From Hylemonella sp. UBA2468 (GTDB lineage: Bacteria > Pseudomonadota > Gammaproteobacteria > Burkholderiales > Burkholderiaceae_C), in NCBI GenBank assembly GCA_002342165.1, contig DDPM01000113.1:14243-22046 (forward strand): a stretch of DNA of 7,804 bases, given 5' to 3'. Shown one piece after another: positions 1-6,483 of this stretch (position 1 is its first letter; each line of letters begins with the position of its first letter). The translations under genes were made by a program, and so were the position numbers. The notes below the pieces were generated by a model. It did not search any database. It was not told where the DNA came from and saw only the letters and a list, made by a program, of their open reading frames with translations.

Positions 1-1118
1 GCGATGGTGGGGCCTGTGCTGCCATCCGTATTACCCAAACCGTTGAACGAGTCGTTGTAATAACCATCTGTCATCAGCATGGCAAACGAGCGCCTGCAGC
101 TCAAGTGCGCCGAGCTGGGCTCGTTAACACCGCCCAGGCTGGAACCCGAAGCCGAGATGCCGGTAGAGCTGGGATTGGGGTTGCTTCCCCATGGGCCAGC
201 GCTGTCGGTGCGGCTGAAGTACTTGCCAACTGTGTCCAAAGCCTTTCGGTTGGGGGTATCGCCGGAAATGGGAACGTTGTACAGCCAGTCGTAGAACCTG
301 GCCTTGACGGATGCATCAAACAATGCCACCCCTGAAGTCAGTTGCCCGTTCTCCAGCTTGTTGATGGTGCCCCAACCCAGTCGTATGGTGGGGCCAATAT
401 CCTTGAAGGCCAGACCAACTCCCGTTCTTGAGAGATCTTCTCTGGTTTTGTGATAAACGCTCCAGACCGAATAGTTTTGGAGCTCTTCTTGCCACGTGCA
501 AACAGTAGGACTGGAAATGCAATCGGTTCGGCCCAGCCATTTGGGAAAGTTTTTGATGTTATTGCTGACCTTGTTGGGGTAGGGCGTGTTGGTTGAGGCG
601 CCCGGTGCCAGCTCTGAAGTCTGAGGTTGATAGCCATTTGGCGAACCTGATTTGAAATAACTGGCACTGCCATTGGAAGGGTCGTTACCCGTGTTGTTCC
701 ATGTACTGGTCTGAGTGGCGCTGGGGCTGACCTTATAAAAATACACCTCAAATTCTGTACTGTTCCTGAGGGTGTTGGGCCTGATGTCATTACCCGTGGC
801 ATCCACACGGTTTTTATAGCGGATTCGGGGGTCGTAATAAATTCGGTTGATGCTGGGTGAAAGTGCGGCCTCGTCCACGCTGCCTTTTTGAGGCGGGCCG
901 CTCATGCCCATACCGCTGGGCTTGCCGCCATACTGAAACATGTAGGTCGCGTTCATGGAGCCGGAATCGTCGAAAATGAAGACGAGGTTCGGGAGAACCG
1001 CGGTAGATCTGGTCAACAAAGGCTCGGTGGCCATTTGAGCCCCCACCTTGTGGGGAACATAGCCAGCAAGACCCCCAAGGCAAAGGCTCAGTAAAGTCTG
1101 AAAGTACTGTCGGCGCAT
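1..1118 (-). CDS. pilY1: PilY1-like type IV pilus tip adhesin, N-terminal 372 codons (runs off left edge)
   Basis: PilY1 proteins sit at the type IV pilus tip with the minor pilins, and act in pilus extension, adhesion and surface sensing. The frame is open from ATG at 1118 to the window edge. Residues 1-27 look like a Sec signal peptide: RR near the start, a hydrophobic stretch at about 9-20, and likely cleavage after VGA (27). A von Willebrand A domain follows with all three MIDAS elements: DDSGSM (D50, S52, S54), GDTP (T288) and MTDG (D351). The roughly 230 residues between the first and second elements form the long insertion usual in PilY1 vWA domains, with C200 and C207 seven residues apart. 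The C-terminal beta-propeller expected for the family is outside the window. The start lies 4 bases after the pilX stop, with no clear Shine-Dalgarno, so translational coupling to pilX is likely. Family assignment is strong. Function is inferred from the family and neighbours. Confidence 0.93.
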   Translation of the reverse strand, partial: MRRQYFQTLLSLCLGGLAGYVPHKVGAQMATEPLLTRSTAVLPNLVFIFDDSGSMNATYMFQYGGKPSGMGMSGPPQKGSVDEAALSPSINRIYYDPRIRYKNRVDATGNDIRPNTLRNSTEFEVYFYKVSPSATQTSTWNNTGNDPSNGSASYFKSGSPNGYQPQTSELAPGASTNTPYPNKVSNNIKNFPKWLGRTDCISSPTVCTWQEELQNYSVWSVYHKTREDLSRTGVGLAFKDIGPTIRLGWGTINKLENGQLTSGVALFDASVKARFYDWLYNVPISGDTPNRKALDTVGKYFSRTDSAGPWGSNPNPSSTGISASGSSLGGVNEPSSAHLSCRRSFAMLMTDGYYNDSFNGLGNTDGSTGPTI

Positions 1119-1122
1119 GAGG

Positions 1123-1704
1123 TCAGTTGAGGGCAATGGTGGATTGCAGCCACACCTCAGCACCTGTAGGTCTTGAGGTTCCTGAGGCCACCTCAGGTCC
1201 AAAGCCGCGTGCGGTGACCACGAAGCTGGTGCTGGTGTTGGTGCTGTTGTCGGCGTTGGCCATGGGCAAGCGCTCCACCACACACTCGGGTAGCCGGTTG
1301 TAGCTCACGTAGGGGCCTGCTTGGTTCAGGGCAGAGGCGGGCACCACAAACACCCCCACACGGCCCGAATCCCAGTTGTCAAGGTCTTGCCATTTCGGGA
1401 TGGCGCTGGCCAGGGCGGGGTAATCTTGTATGGTGGGTACGGAAGGCAGCGTCACGGCGGACTGAATGAGTTGTACTGTTGCCTCTTCACAATATTTGAG
1501 GGCCAATTCAGCAGCTTGATGGCCCATGACCATGACCCTGGGCCCACTGGAAATCGCTTCTGCGTTGATGGCGGTACGCAGCGTCATGGCTGAAAGCAGA
1601 GAAATCACCACCAACAAAATCAACGTCACCACCAGAACCACGCCGCGTTGGCCGCGTTTGGGGTTTGAAAAGTGAATGGTCTTTCTCAAGAACAGGCATG
1701 ACAT
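1123..1704 (-). CDS. pilX: PilX-like minor pilin
   Basis: A 193-residue prepilin-like protein of the PilX family, part of the minor pilin complex that primes type IV pilus assembly in the inner membrane. The class III leader ends at G21 in RGQRG, followed by a hydrophobic helix at about 22-41 (VVLVVTLILLVV). Mature position +5 is valine rather than the usual glutamate, as expected for the PilX/GspK-type pilin thought to cap the complex. C72 and C141 may form a disulfide in the globular domain. ATG at 1704 was chosen because an in-frame TAG lies four codons upstream. No Shine-Dalgarno is visible. An 87-base gap separates it from the PilZ-domain gene upstream, and pilY1 begins 4 bases after its stop. 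The order pilW, pilX, pilY1 agrees with the family call. Confidence 0.9.
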   Translation of the reverse strand: MSCLFLRKTIHFSNPKRGQRGVVLVVTLILLVVISLLSAMTLRTAINAEAISSGPRVMVMGHQAAELALKYCEEATVQLIQSAVTLPSVPTIQDYPALASAIPKWQDLDNWDSGRVGVFVVPASALNQAGPYVSYNRLPECVVERLPMANADNSTNTSTSFVVTARGFGPEVASGTSRPTGAEVWLQSTIALN

Positions 1705-1791
1705 GCAGATAGACTAAGGGACGCGAGTGACGTCTTTTTTAAACAAGTGCCGATGCTTGGCCCGAGCTGTTAAAACGCCTTGCCCACTAAT

Positions 1792-2409
1792 TCAGAGGGC
1801 GCTGGAACGCGTTTTATCTGCAATGAATTCGGTGATGGCTGCGACAGCTTCATCGGGAAGTTTTCCAAACCGAAGACCCGTTTTAAAACCATGCTGGCGA
1901 GCGTTGTAGGCGCTGTAGATGGCCTGAGCTGCAGCGACCACGGTAAAGAGGTGGCCTGAAGGCATGGTGAGTCGAAATTTCACGTGGCAGACGGATGCCA
2001 TGGGGATATTACGCTGTGTGATCAATCCAATGCCGCCCAAGCTCAAGTCGCACAAACGAACGTCTTCTGGGGGTTGCCCCGATTGCATCATCTTGGCGCG
2101 TACGTTGCAGTTCACTCGCCTGAACTTTCGCTGGCCTGGGATTAGGGTGCCGTCACGCTCGTCGTCCACGCTAGGGATCAGCGGGGTGGGCCTAAGGCTC
2201 GCTTGTTGTAGTGTGGTGGCCTCTGACTCGTCTCGTTCTTGAGCCTTGAGGATGGCCTCTTTAGCCTCAGCCAAACTTTTAAGAATCTCATCAGGTTTGG
2301 GCCCCAGGCCTTTGTGCGGAGTATGCGCTGAAGTGGAGGTTTTTTCGACCTCCACGGCTTGTGATTCGGGCTCGGTATCGGTAGTCTTTTCGGCGTTTAG
2401 GATTTCCAT
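1792..2409 (-). CDS. PilZ-domain protein, predicted c-di-GMP receptor, inside the minor pilin cluster
   Basis: A 205-residue protein with no signal peptide or membrane segment, so probably cytoplasmic. Residues about 93-198 form a PilZ domain. The c-di-GMP signature is complete: RKFRR gives RxxxR (R94, R98), and DLSLGG gives DxSxxG (D121, S123, G126). The end, GLRFGKLPDEAVAAITEFI (178-196), is typical of the PilZ C-terminal strand and helix. Residues 1-90 are charged and low in complexity, with a probable helix at about 40-70 rich in E, K and A. It lies between pilW and pilX, codirectional, with gaps of 144 bases upstream and 87 downstream. These gaps leave room for its own promoter, though none is convincing. 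ATG at 2409 has no obvious Shine-Dalgarno. Binding of c-di-GMP is predicted from motif residues. A role in pilus control is inferred only from position. It is not recognisably the compact PilZ protein of the PilB/FimX pathway, given the extra N-terminal segment. Confidence 0.88.
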   Translation of the reverse strand: MEILNAEKTTDTEPESQAVEVEKTSTSAHTPHKGLGPKPDEILKSLAEAKEAILKAQERDESEATTLQQASLRPTPLIPSVDDERDGTLIPGQRKFRRVNCNVRAKMMQSGQPPEDVRLCDLSLGGIGLITQRNIPMASVCHVKFRLTMPSGHLFTVVAAAQAIYSAYNARQHGFKTGLRFGKLPDEAVAAITEFIADKTRSSAL

Positions 2410-2519
2410 CGCAATGGGACTATCAAGTAGGTTTTCACAGGTAGGGGCTGATGCTTATCCGCATTTGGAAGGGCGCGTTTCAAGGAAACAATTTAGAGCG
2501 TATGTGTGACGCCAAGCAG

Positions 2520-2537
2520 AAACTTTTATATAAGTTT
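2520..2537. repeat. AT-rich inverted repeat after pilW
   Basis: AAACTT and AAGTTT form a perfect 6-base inverted repeat around a 6-base AT loop (TTATAT), 17 bases beyond the pilW stop. It lies in the 144-base gap (2410-2553) before the PilZ-domain gene. It could be a weak transcript end signal or a protein-binding site. With no GC-rich stem and no U-tract on the minus strand it does not qualify as an intrinsic terminator. Nothing else recognisable was found in this gap. Confidence 0.3.
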
Positions 2538-2553
2538 TCTTAAGGACAACGGC

Positions 2554-3552
2554 TCATGGCAATCGATTACGCAAACTCACGGTAGCAAAGTAAGCTCGGC
2601 GCAACCTTAGGTCGGTGGTGTTGGTTTTTAAATTGCCGTCGCAGTCCAGGTACTGGGACGAGGTGTTGGAGTTGGTGATGTTGGCTTCGCTTCGAGCCAC
2701 AATGCAAATGCGAACCGCCACCACGCGCTTCCAGCGTTCTGAAGAGGATCCCAAATTCACCGTTGAGGCATCGGTTTCTATTTGACTCGCGCTTAGGTAA
2801 CCTGCCACCACACCATCGTTGCCGCTTGCCTGAGCCACGCCATAACTGAACTTCAGGTCTTCTATGTTTTCGACCATAGGCTGGGGCGTGCCCTTGTCGC
2901 CATTACCAAAGCAATACAGAGACGGATTGCTGCTGCCACTGGGCGTGTCAATGTAAAAGCGATTGTCCGCCTCGTAAAACGTGACGGCGGTAGCTGCGGT
3001 GCTGGTAGCTGAAGTGATTTTGTTGACCGTTGCCATTTGGGACTTTAAACCCGTCCCCACACAATCGGTGGGCGTGCCGTTGCTGAGCGGCACTGTGTTG
3101 AACTTATCTGCTTCGTAGGCCACTGCCAAGGAGTGAGGCTGAGCAGCATCGGACGTCACTGCAGGACAGCTCAGTTTGGAGACGTCAGTTGCCGCCGTGA
3201 CACCTCCAGAGGCTTTGAGGTTGCTGAAGGCGGTGCCGCAACCGCGCAAGCTGAAGGTGTTGGTGATGGGGTTGCGTGGGGTGGACAGGGCATAGTTGGC
3301 TTGTTTGGGGTTGGCACCTGCCATGCGAATTTGCTGGCTCAAAAGTTCCAAGGCTGCGTAGGCATCTTCATTCATGCGGCTTTGTGCCTCGGCCACGCGT
3401 GAGGCGGTGGCTGTTCCTTGGTACGCCGAAAGCGCGGCCCCCATGATGACCAGCCCGATGGTCATGGAAATCATGAGCTCAATCAGCGAGAAACCGGCAC
3501 CAGCTTGTTTTACCCGGTTGATTCGAGGTCGTCGGTTGATGTGCAAACGCAA
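2554..3552 (-). CDS. pilW: PilW-like minor pilin
   Basis: A PilW-family minor pilin, expected to join FimT, PilV and PilX in the complex that starts type IV pilus assembly. The prepilin motif is clear: GAG followed by FSLIELMISMTIG, with glutamate at mature +5. It is followed by a large globular domain ending in the PilW-like RICIVARSE segment. Several cysteines (in RGCGT, SCPAV, TDCVG, LYCFG, RICIV, LDCDG) may form disulfides. The start is uncertain. TTG at 3552 is preferred because AGGA (3559-3562) lies 6 bases upstream; it gives 332 residues, a 20-residue leader and an 11-base gap after pilV. The frame stays open to GTG at 3591, which would give 345 residues, a 33-residue leader and a 28-base overlap with pilV, but it lacks a ribosome site. 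TTG at 3567, overlapping the pilV stop, is a third option. Confidence 0.9.
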   Translation of the reverse strand: MRLHINRRPRINRVKQAGAGFSLIELMISMTIGLVIMGAALSAYQGTATASRVAEAQSRMNEDAYAALELLSQQIRMAGANPKQANYALSTPRNPITNTFSLRGCGTAFSNLKASGGVTAATDVSKLSCPAVTSDAAQPHSLAVAYEADKFNTVPLSNGTPTDCVGTGLKSQMATVNKITSATSTAATAVTFYEADNRFYIDTPSGSSNPSLYCFGNGDKGTPQPMVENIEDLKFSYGVAQASGNDGVVAGYLSASQIETDASTVNLGSSSERWKRVVAVRICIVARSEANITNSNTSSQYLDCDGNLKTNTTDLRLRRAYFATVSLRNRLP

Positions 3553-3558
3553 AACAAG

Positions 3559-3562
3559 TCCT
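3559..3562 (-). promoter_or_regulatory. Ribosome binding site supporting the pilW TTG start
   Basis: On the minus strand, AGGA (within ACAGGA) directly follows the pilV stop and lies 6 bases before TTG at 3552. It favours this start over the upstream GTG at 3591 and also gives a more typical prepilin leader length. Confidence 0.45.
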
Positions 3563-3563
3563 G

Positions 3564-4115
3564 TCAAATTCTGAAGCGGATGTAAACGCACCGCGGCACA
3601 GGATCGGTAAAGCCGGCACTGACCGATGAAGGGCAGTTGTCGCTGGTGGCCGTGTTCGTCAGCCCGTTAAAAGAGCCGGGCTCCTGCCAAATGACCCATA
3701 AATGGCCGTCACTCGAAGTTGTGGAGCCGGTAGTGGTGTCACGCTGCAGCAGCATGCCGCCAGCCGGAAGCTGCTGCCTGAGGGCTCTGAGCGTGAACGT
3801 ACGGTCCATGAGGGCCAAGGTCTCTGGAGTGCAATTGGGGTAGCTGCAATCTGAAAGATCGGGGACCGTGCTGGTGCCGTCATAGCTCAAGGCTTGGTCA
3901 TAGTGACCCGCTTTAAAACCGGCTGCATTGGCACGAATCCGGTCGATGTGGCTGTTGGCCAATTGGGTCGCGGTGGCCTTCATGGCGGAAAGCTTGGGTA
4001 ATTGAATGGCCGAAGCCATGATGATGCCCATAGCCAGGAGTCCGAAGGACAAGATCAGCGTAGCAATCAGCACCTCCAACAGGCTGGCACCAGTTTGCTT
4101 TTTGCGGAACTTCAT
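3564..4115 (-). CDS. pilV: PilV-like minor pilin
   Basis: A 183-residue minor pilin of the PilV family. The leader MKFRKKQTG is short and basic, with cleavage after G9, followed by ASLLEVLIATLILSFGLLAMG: glutamate at mature +5 and the hydrophobic assembly helix. Later cysteines (in SDCSYPNC, DNCPS and PRCVYI) may form disulfides. ATG at 4115 was chosen because it gives a normal leader and makes an ATGA overlap with the fimT stop, indicating translational coupling. The frame extends upstream to an ATG at 4172, but that would put 19 non-leader-like residues in front and overlap fimT by 61 bases. The protein ends with VYIRFRI, a typical PilV ending. Role in pilus priming is known for the family. 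Identity rests on the N-terminus and gene order, since PilV globular domains vary widely. Confidence 0.9.
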   Translation of the reverse strand: MKFRKKQTGASLLEVLIATLILSFGLLAMGIIMASAIQLPKLSAMKATATQLANSHIDRIRANAAGFKAGHYDQALSYDGTSTVPDLSDCSYPNCTPETLALMDRTFTLRALRQQLPAGGMLLQRDTTTGSTTSSDGHLWVIWQEPGSFNGLTNTATSDNCPSSVSAGFTDPVPRCVYIRFRI

Positions 4116-4690
4116 GAGCAAGAGCTCAGGCCGTCGCCCGCAATGCGCACATGCCCGGACATGCTCACGCACACCACGCGCTGCTGGGCGTTGCTGTACG
4201 CGGGGCCGCCAAAGGTGAGGGTGGTGGCGTTGGATACATTGCGCAGTCGGCCGTTGGCTGTGAAATTGAATTGGTTGCTGTTGTTGCTGCCCATGATGGA
4301 GCCAATGGCGCTGCTTTTAGACTGAAGCCGCAACACGGTTTCTCCTGCATTCAAAGCGCTGTCGCCGTTGACGTCCTCAAACACAAACCAACCGCCAGCC
4401 CATCCATCGTCCAGACCATCGCCGTCAACATCAATCGTTTTGCCGGTGTTGCAAACGGGGTTGGATTCATCGTCGAGCTTGTTGACGCGGCACATCACCA
4501 CTGAGGCACTTCGCCGCAGGGCCATGCTTCGGGCATAGCGCATGTCAGATAAAAAGCTGTTGACACTGGAGGACATCTGGGAAGAGCGCACGGTGCTGAT
4601 GAAGGACGGCACGCCAAAGCCCAACAGCAGCGCTGTGATGGACAAAACGACCAACAATTCCAGCAAGGTGACGCCCCGATGTCTGTGCAT
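4112..4690 (-). CDS. fimT: FimT/GspH-like minor pilin
   Basis: A 192-residue prepilin of the GspH/FimT family, the first gene of the minor pilin cluster. The leader MHRHRG is cleaved after G6, followed by VTLLELLVVLSITALLLGF with glutamate at mature +5 (E11). The sequence then follows the GspH pattern: SDMRYARSMALRRSASVVMC (48-67), a GGWFVFEDVNGD segment (99-110) and FNFTANGRLR (141-150). Cysteine pairs C67/C80 and C174/C191 may form disulfides. Two acidic loops stand out. D106-E117 (DVNGDSALNAGE) fits a 12-position EF-hand-like loop, and DVDGDGLDD (87-95) resembles a second partial one. ATG at 4690 follows the nrdR stop by 48 bases and has no clear Shine-Dalgarno. Some FimT proteins bind DNA in natural transformation, but nothing visible here decides between that and a purely structural role. 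FimU is an alternative name for this position. Confidence 0.9.
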   Translation of the reverse strand: MHRHRGVTLLELLVVLSITALLLGFGVPSFISTVRSSQMSSSVNSFLSDMRYARSMALRRSASVVMCRVNKLDDESNPVCNTGKTIDVDGDGLDDGWAGGWFVFEDVNGDSALNAGETVLRLQSKSSAIGSIMGSNNSNQFNFTANGRLRNVSNATTLTFGGPAYSNAQQRVVCVSMSGHVRIAGDGLSSCS

Positions 4691-4738
4691 GGGACCAAAT
4701 TGTGGCGGCGAGTTATGGCAGTTTGTTTGAAGGCCGAC

Positions 4739-5188
4739 TTATTTGCGCACTTCGTCCACCAGGGTTTTGAAGTCGTCAATATCTTCAAAACTCCGATACA
4801 CGCTGGCAAAGCGCACATAGGCCACTTTGTCGAGCTTTTTCAGCTCACGCATCACCATTTCCCCCAAGCGGTGAGAGGGCACCTCGCGTTGCGCGAGGTT
4901 GATGAGCTTTTCTTCAATACGCTCTATGGCGCCGTCCACTTGCTCAGTGCTCACTGGGCGCTTGCGCAGGGCCAGGTTCATCGAGGCGCGCAGTTTGCTG
5001 CGGTCAAATTCAATTCGGCGACCGTCTTTTTTGACGATGGTCGGAAAACTTACCTCGGGCCGCTCGTAGGTGGTGAAGCGCTTTTCGCAAGCCCCGCATT
5101 GGCGGCGGCGGCGCACAAAGTCGCCTTCTTCTGATACCCGGGTCTCCATCACCTGGGTGTCCAGGTGGTTGCAAAACGGGCACTTCAT
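4739..5188 (-). CDS. nrdR: Transcriptional repressor NrdR
   Basis: NrdR represses ribonucleotide reductase genes, sensing ATP/dATP. The protein is 149 residues, normal for the family. The N-terminal zinc ribbon has C3 and C6 (MKCPFC) and C31 and C34 (QCGACEKRF). The basic stretch RRRRQC that precedes the second pair is typical, and FTTYERPE follows it. The ATP-cone domain spans about residues 46-136, starting at [19 protein letters not shown] and including the late [19 protein letters not shown] region. ATG at 5188 gives the invariant MKCPFC start. It lies 25 bases after the glyA stop, and the upstream sequence is C-rich with no Shine-Dalgarno. A glyA-nrdR pair is common in proteobacteria. 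No NrdR target gene or NrdR box was recognised in the window. Confidence 0.97.
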   Translation of the reverse strand: MKCPFCNHLDTQVMETRVSEEGDFVRRRRQCGACEKRFTTYERPEVSFPTIVKKDGRRIEFDRSKLRASMNLALRKRPVSTEQVDGAIERIEEKLINLAQREVPSHRLGEMVMRELKKLDKVAYVRFASVYRSFEDIDDFKTLVDEVRK

Positions 5189-5213
5189 GGGGTGCGGTCA
5201 GGGCACAGGAAGG

Positions 5214-6458
5214 TCAACCGTAGACCGGAAAACGAGCGGTTAGGGCATTCACCTTGGCGCGTACTGCCTCAATGTTGGCCGCATCGCGCGGGTTATCCAG
5301 CACATCGGCAATCAGGTGGGCGGTGGCCCGGGCTTCATCGTCTTTAAAGCCACGAGTGGTCATGGCAGGGGTGCCAATGCGAACACCGCTGGTGACCATG
5401 GGTTTTTCAGGGTCGTTAGGAATGGCGTTTTTGTTGATGGTCATGTGGGCAGAGCCCAAAACCGACTCAGCTTCTTTGCCGGTGATGCCTTTGGACCGCA
5501 GATCCACCAGCATCACATGGCTTTGAGTGCCGCCGCTCACGATTCGCAAGCCACGTTCAGTCAAGGTTTGCGCCACGATTTGCGCATTTCGAATCACTTG
5601 CTGTTGGTACACCTTGAATGAGGGTTCCAGGGCCTCCTTAAACGCCACAGCTTTTGCGGCAATCACATGCATCAAGGGACCGCCTTGCAGCCCTGGAAAA
5701 ATGGCGCTGTTAATGGCTTTTTCGTGCTCTGACTTCATCAAAATGATGCCGCCACGGGGGCCGCGCAAGCTTTTATGGGTGGTGCTGGTCACCACGTCGG
5801 CATGGGGCACTGGGTTGGGGTAAACGCCAGCGGCAATCAGGCCGGCGTAGTGGGCCATATCCACCAGAAAAATGGCTCCTACGTCTTTGGATACCTTGGC
5901 AAAGCGTTCAAAGTCAATATGCAAGCTGTATGCGGATGCGCCGGCAATGATGAGCTTAGGCTTGCTTTCATGGGCCTTGCGCTCCATGGCGTCGTAGTCG
6001 ATTTCTTCTTTGGCGTTCAGTCCATAGGACACCACGTTGAACCATTTGCCAGACATATTGAGTGGCATGCCGTGCGTGAGGTGGCCTCCCTCAGCCAGAC
6101 TCATGCCCATGATGGTGTCTCCGGGCTTCAAAAACGCCAAAAACACCGCCTCATTGGCAGATGCGCCGCAGTGCGGCTGCACATTGGCGGCATCCGCACC
6201 AAACAGAGTTTTAGCTCGGTCAACAGCCAACTGCTCGGCCACGTCCACATGCTCGCAGCCGCCGTAGTAGCGTTTGCCAGGGTAACCCTCAGCGTATTTA
6301 TTGGTCAGTTGGGTGCCTTGTGCCGCCATCACAGCAGGGGATGCATAGTTCTCGCTGGCAATCAGTTCAATATGGTGCTCTTGGCGTGCGTTTTCTGCCT
6401 GAATGGCGGCAAACAGTTCGGGATCGGTTTGTTCAATCAGGATTTGGCGTGAATACAT
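5214..6458 (-). CDS. glyA: Serine hydroxymethyltransferase
   Basis: GlyA is a PLP enzyme that interconverts serine and glycine while loading or unloading the one-carbon unit of tetrahydrofolate. It is cytosolic and active as a dimer or tetramer. The protein is 414 residues, normal for bacteria. Visible family blocks include [12 protein letters not shown] (29-40), [15 protein letters not shown] (58-72), [15 protein letters not shown] (197-211) and the PLP lysine K229 in [27 protein letters not shown] appears near the C-terminus. ATG at 6458 was chosen because it begins MYSRQ, the usual N-terminus in this group. The open frame continues to 6665 without a stop, but those 69 residues overlap the transglycosylase gene and resemble no GlyA sequence. 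The gap to the upstream gene is 25 bases, so readthrough is likely. A weak candidate promoter at 6472-6501 is treated under findings. Confidence 0.98.
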   Translation of the reverse strand: MYSRQILIEQTDPELFAAIQAENARQEHHIELIASENYASPAVMAAQGTQLTNKYAEGYPGKRYYGGCEHVDVAEQLAVDRAKTLFGADAANVQPHCGASANEAVFLAFLKPGDTIMGMSLAEGGHLTHGMPLNMSGKWFNVVSYGLNAKEEIDYDAMERKAHESKPKLIIAGASAYSLHIDFERFAKVSKDVGAIFLVDMAHYAGLIAAGVYPNPVPHADVVTSTTHKSLRGPRGGIILMKSEHEKAINSAIFPGLQGGPLMHVIAAKAVAFKEALEPSFKVYQQQVIRNAQIVAQTLTERGLRIVSGGTQSHVMLVDLRSKGITGKEAESVLGSAHMTINKNAIPNDPEKPMVTSGVRIGTPAMTTRGFKDDEARATAHLIADVLDNPRDAANIEAVRAKVNALTARFPVYG

Positions 6459-6483
6459 GAGAAGGTAGAAAGTTAAAAAGAAT

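Noticed and set aside
338..1083. Minus-strand open frames in another frame inside pilY1, suggesting a possible frameshift
   Set aside because: The true PilY1 frame is open without interruption from 1118 to the window edge and carries the signal peptide and all MIDAS motifs. The other frames translate to meaningless sequence.
1225..1260. GGTGCTGGTGTTGGTG-type short repeats in pilX
   Set aside because: They encode a Thr/Ser/Asn-rich loop with imperfect units, which is ordinary coding sequence rather than a phase-variable tract.
2518..2545. Intrinsic terminator after pilW
   Set aside because: The dyad is AT-only in effect and has no U-tract on the minus strand, so it is listed only as an inverted repeat.
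4116..4172. 19-codon upstream extension of PilV
   Set aside because: It would give a non-prepilin leader and a 61-base overlap with fimT. ATG at 4115 gives a normal basic leader and an ATGA overlap.
5775..6452. Long plus-strand open frame of 225 codons opposite glyA
   Set aside because: It is antisense to a fully conserved GlyA, has no recognisable domain or ribosome site, and its composition follows the codon structure of glyA.
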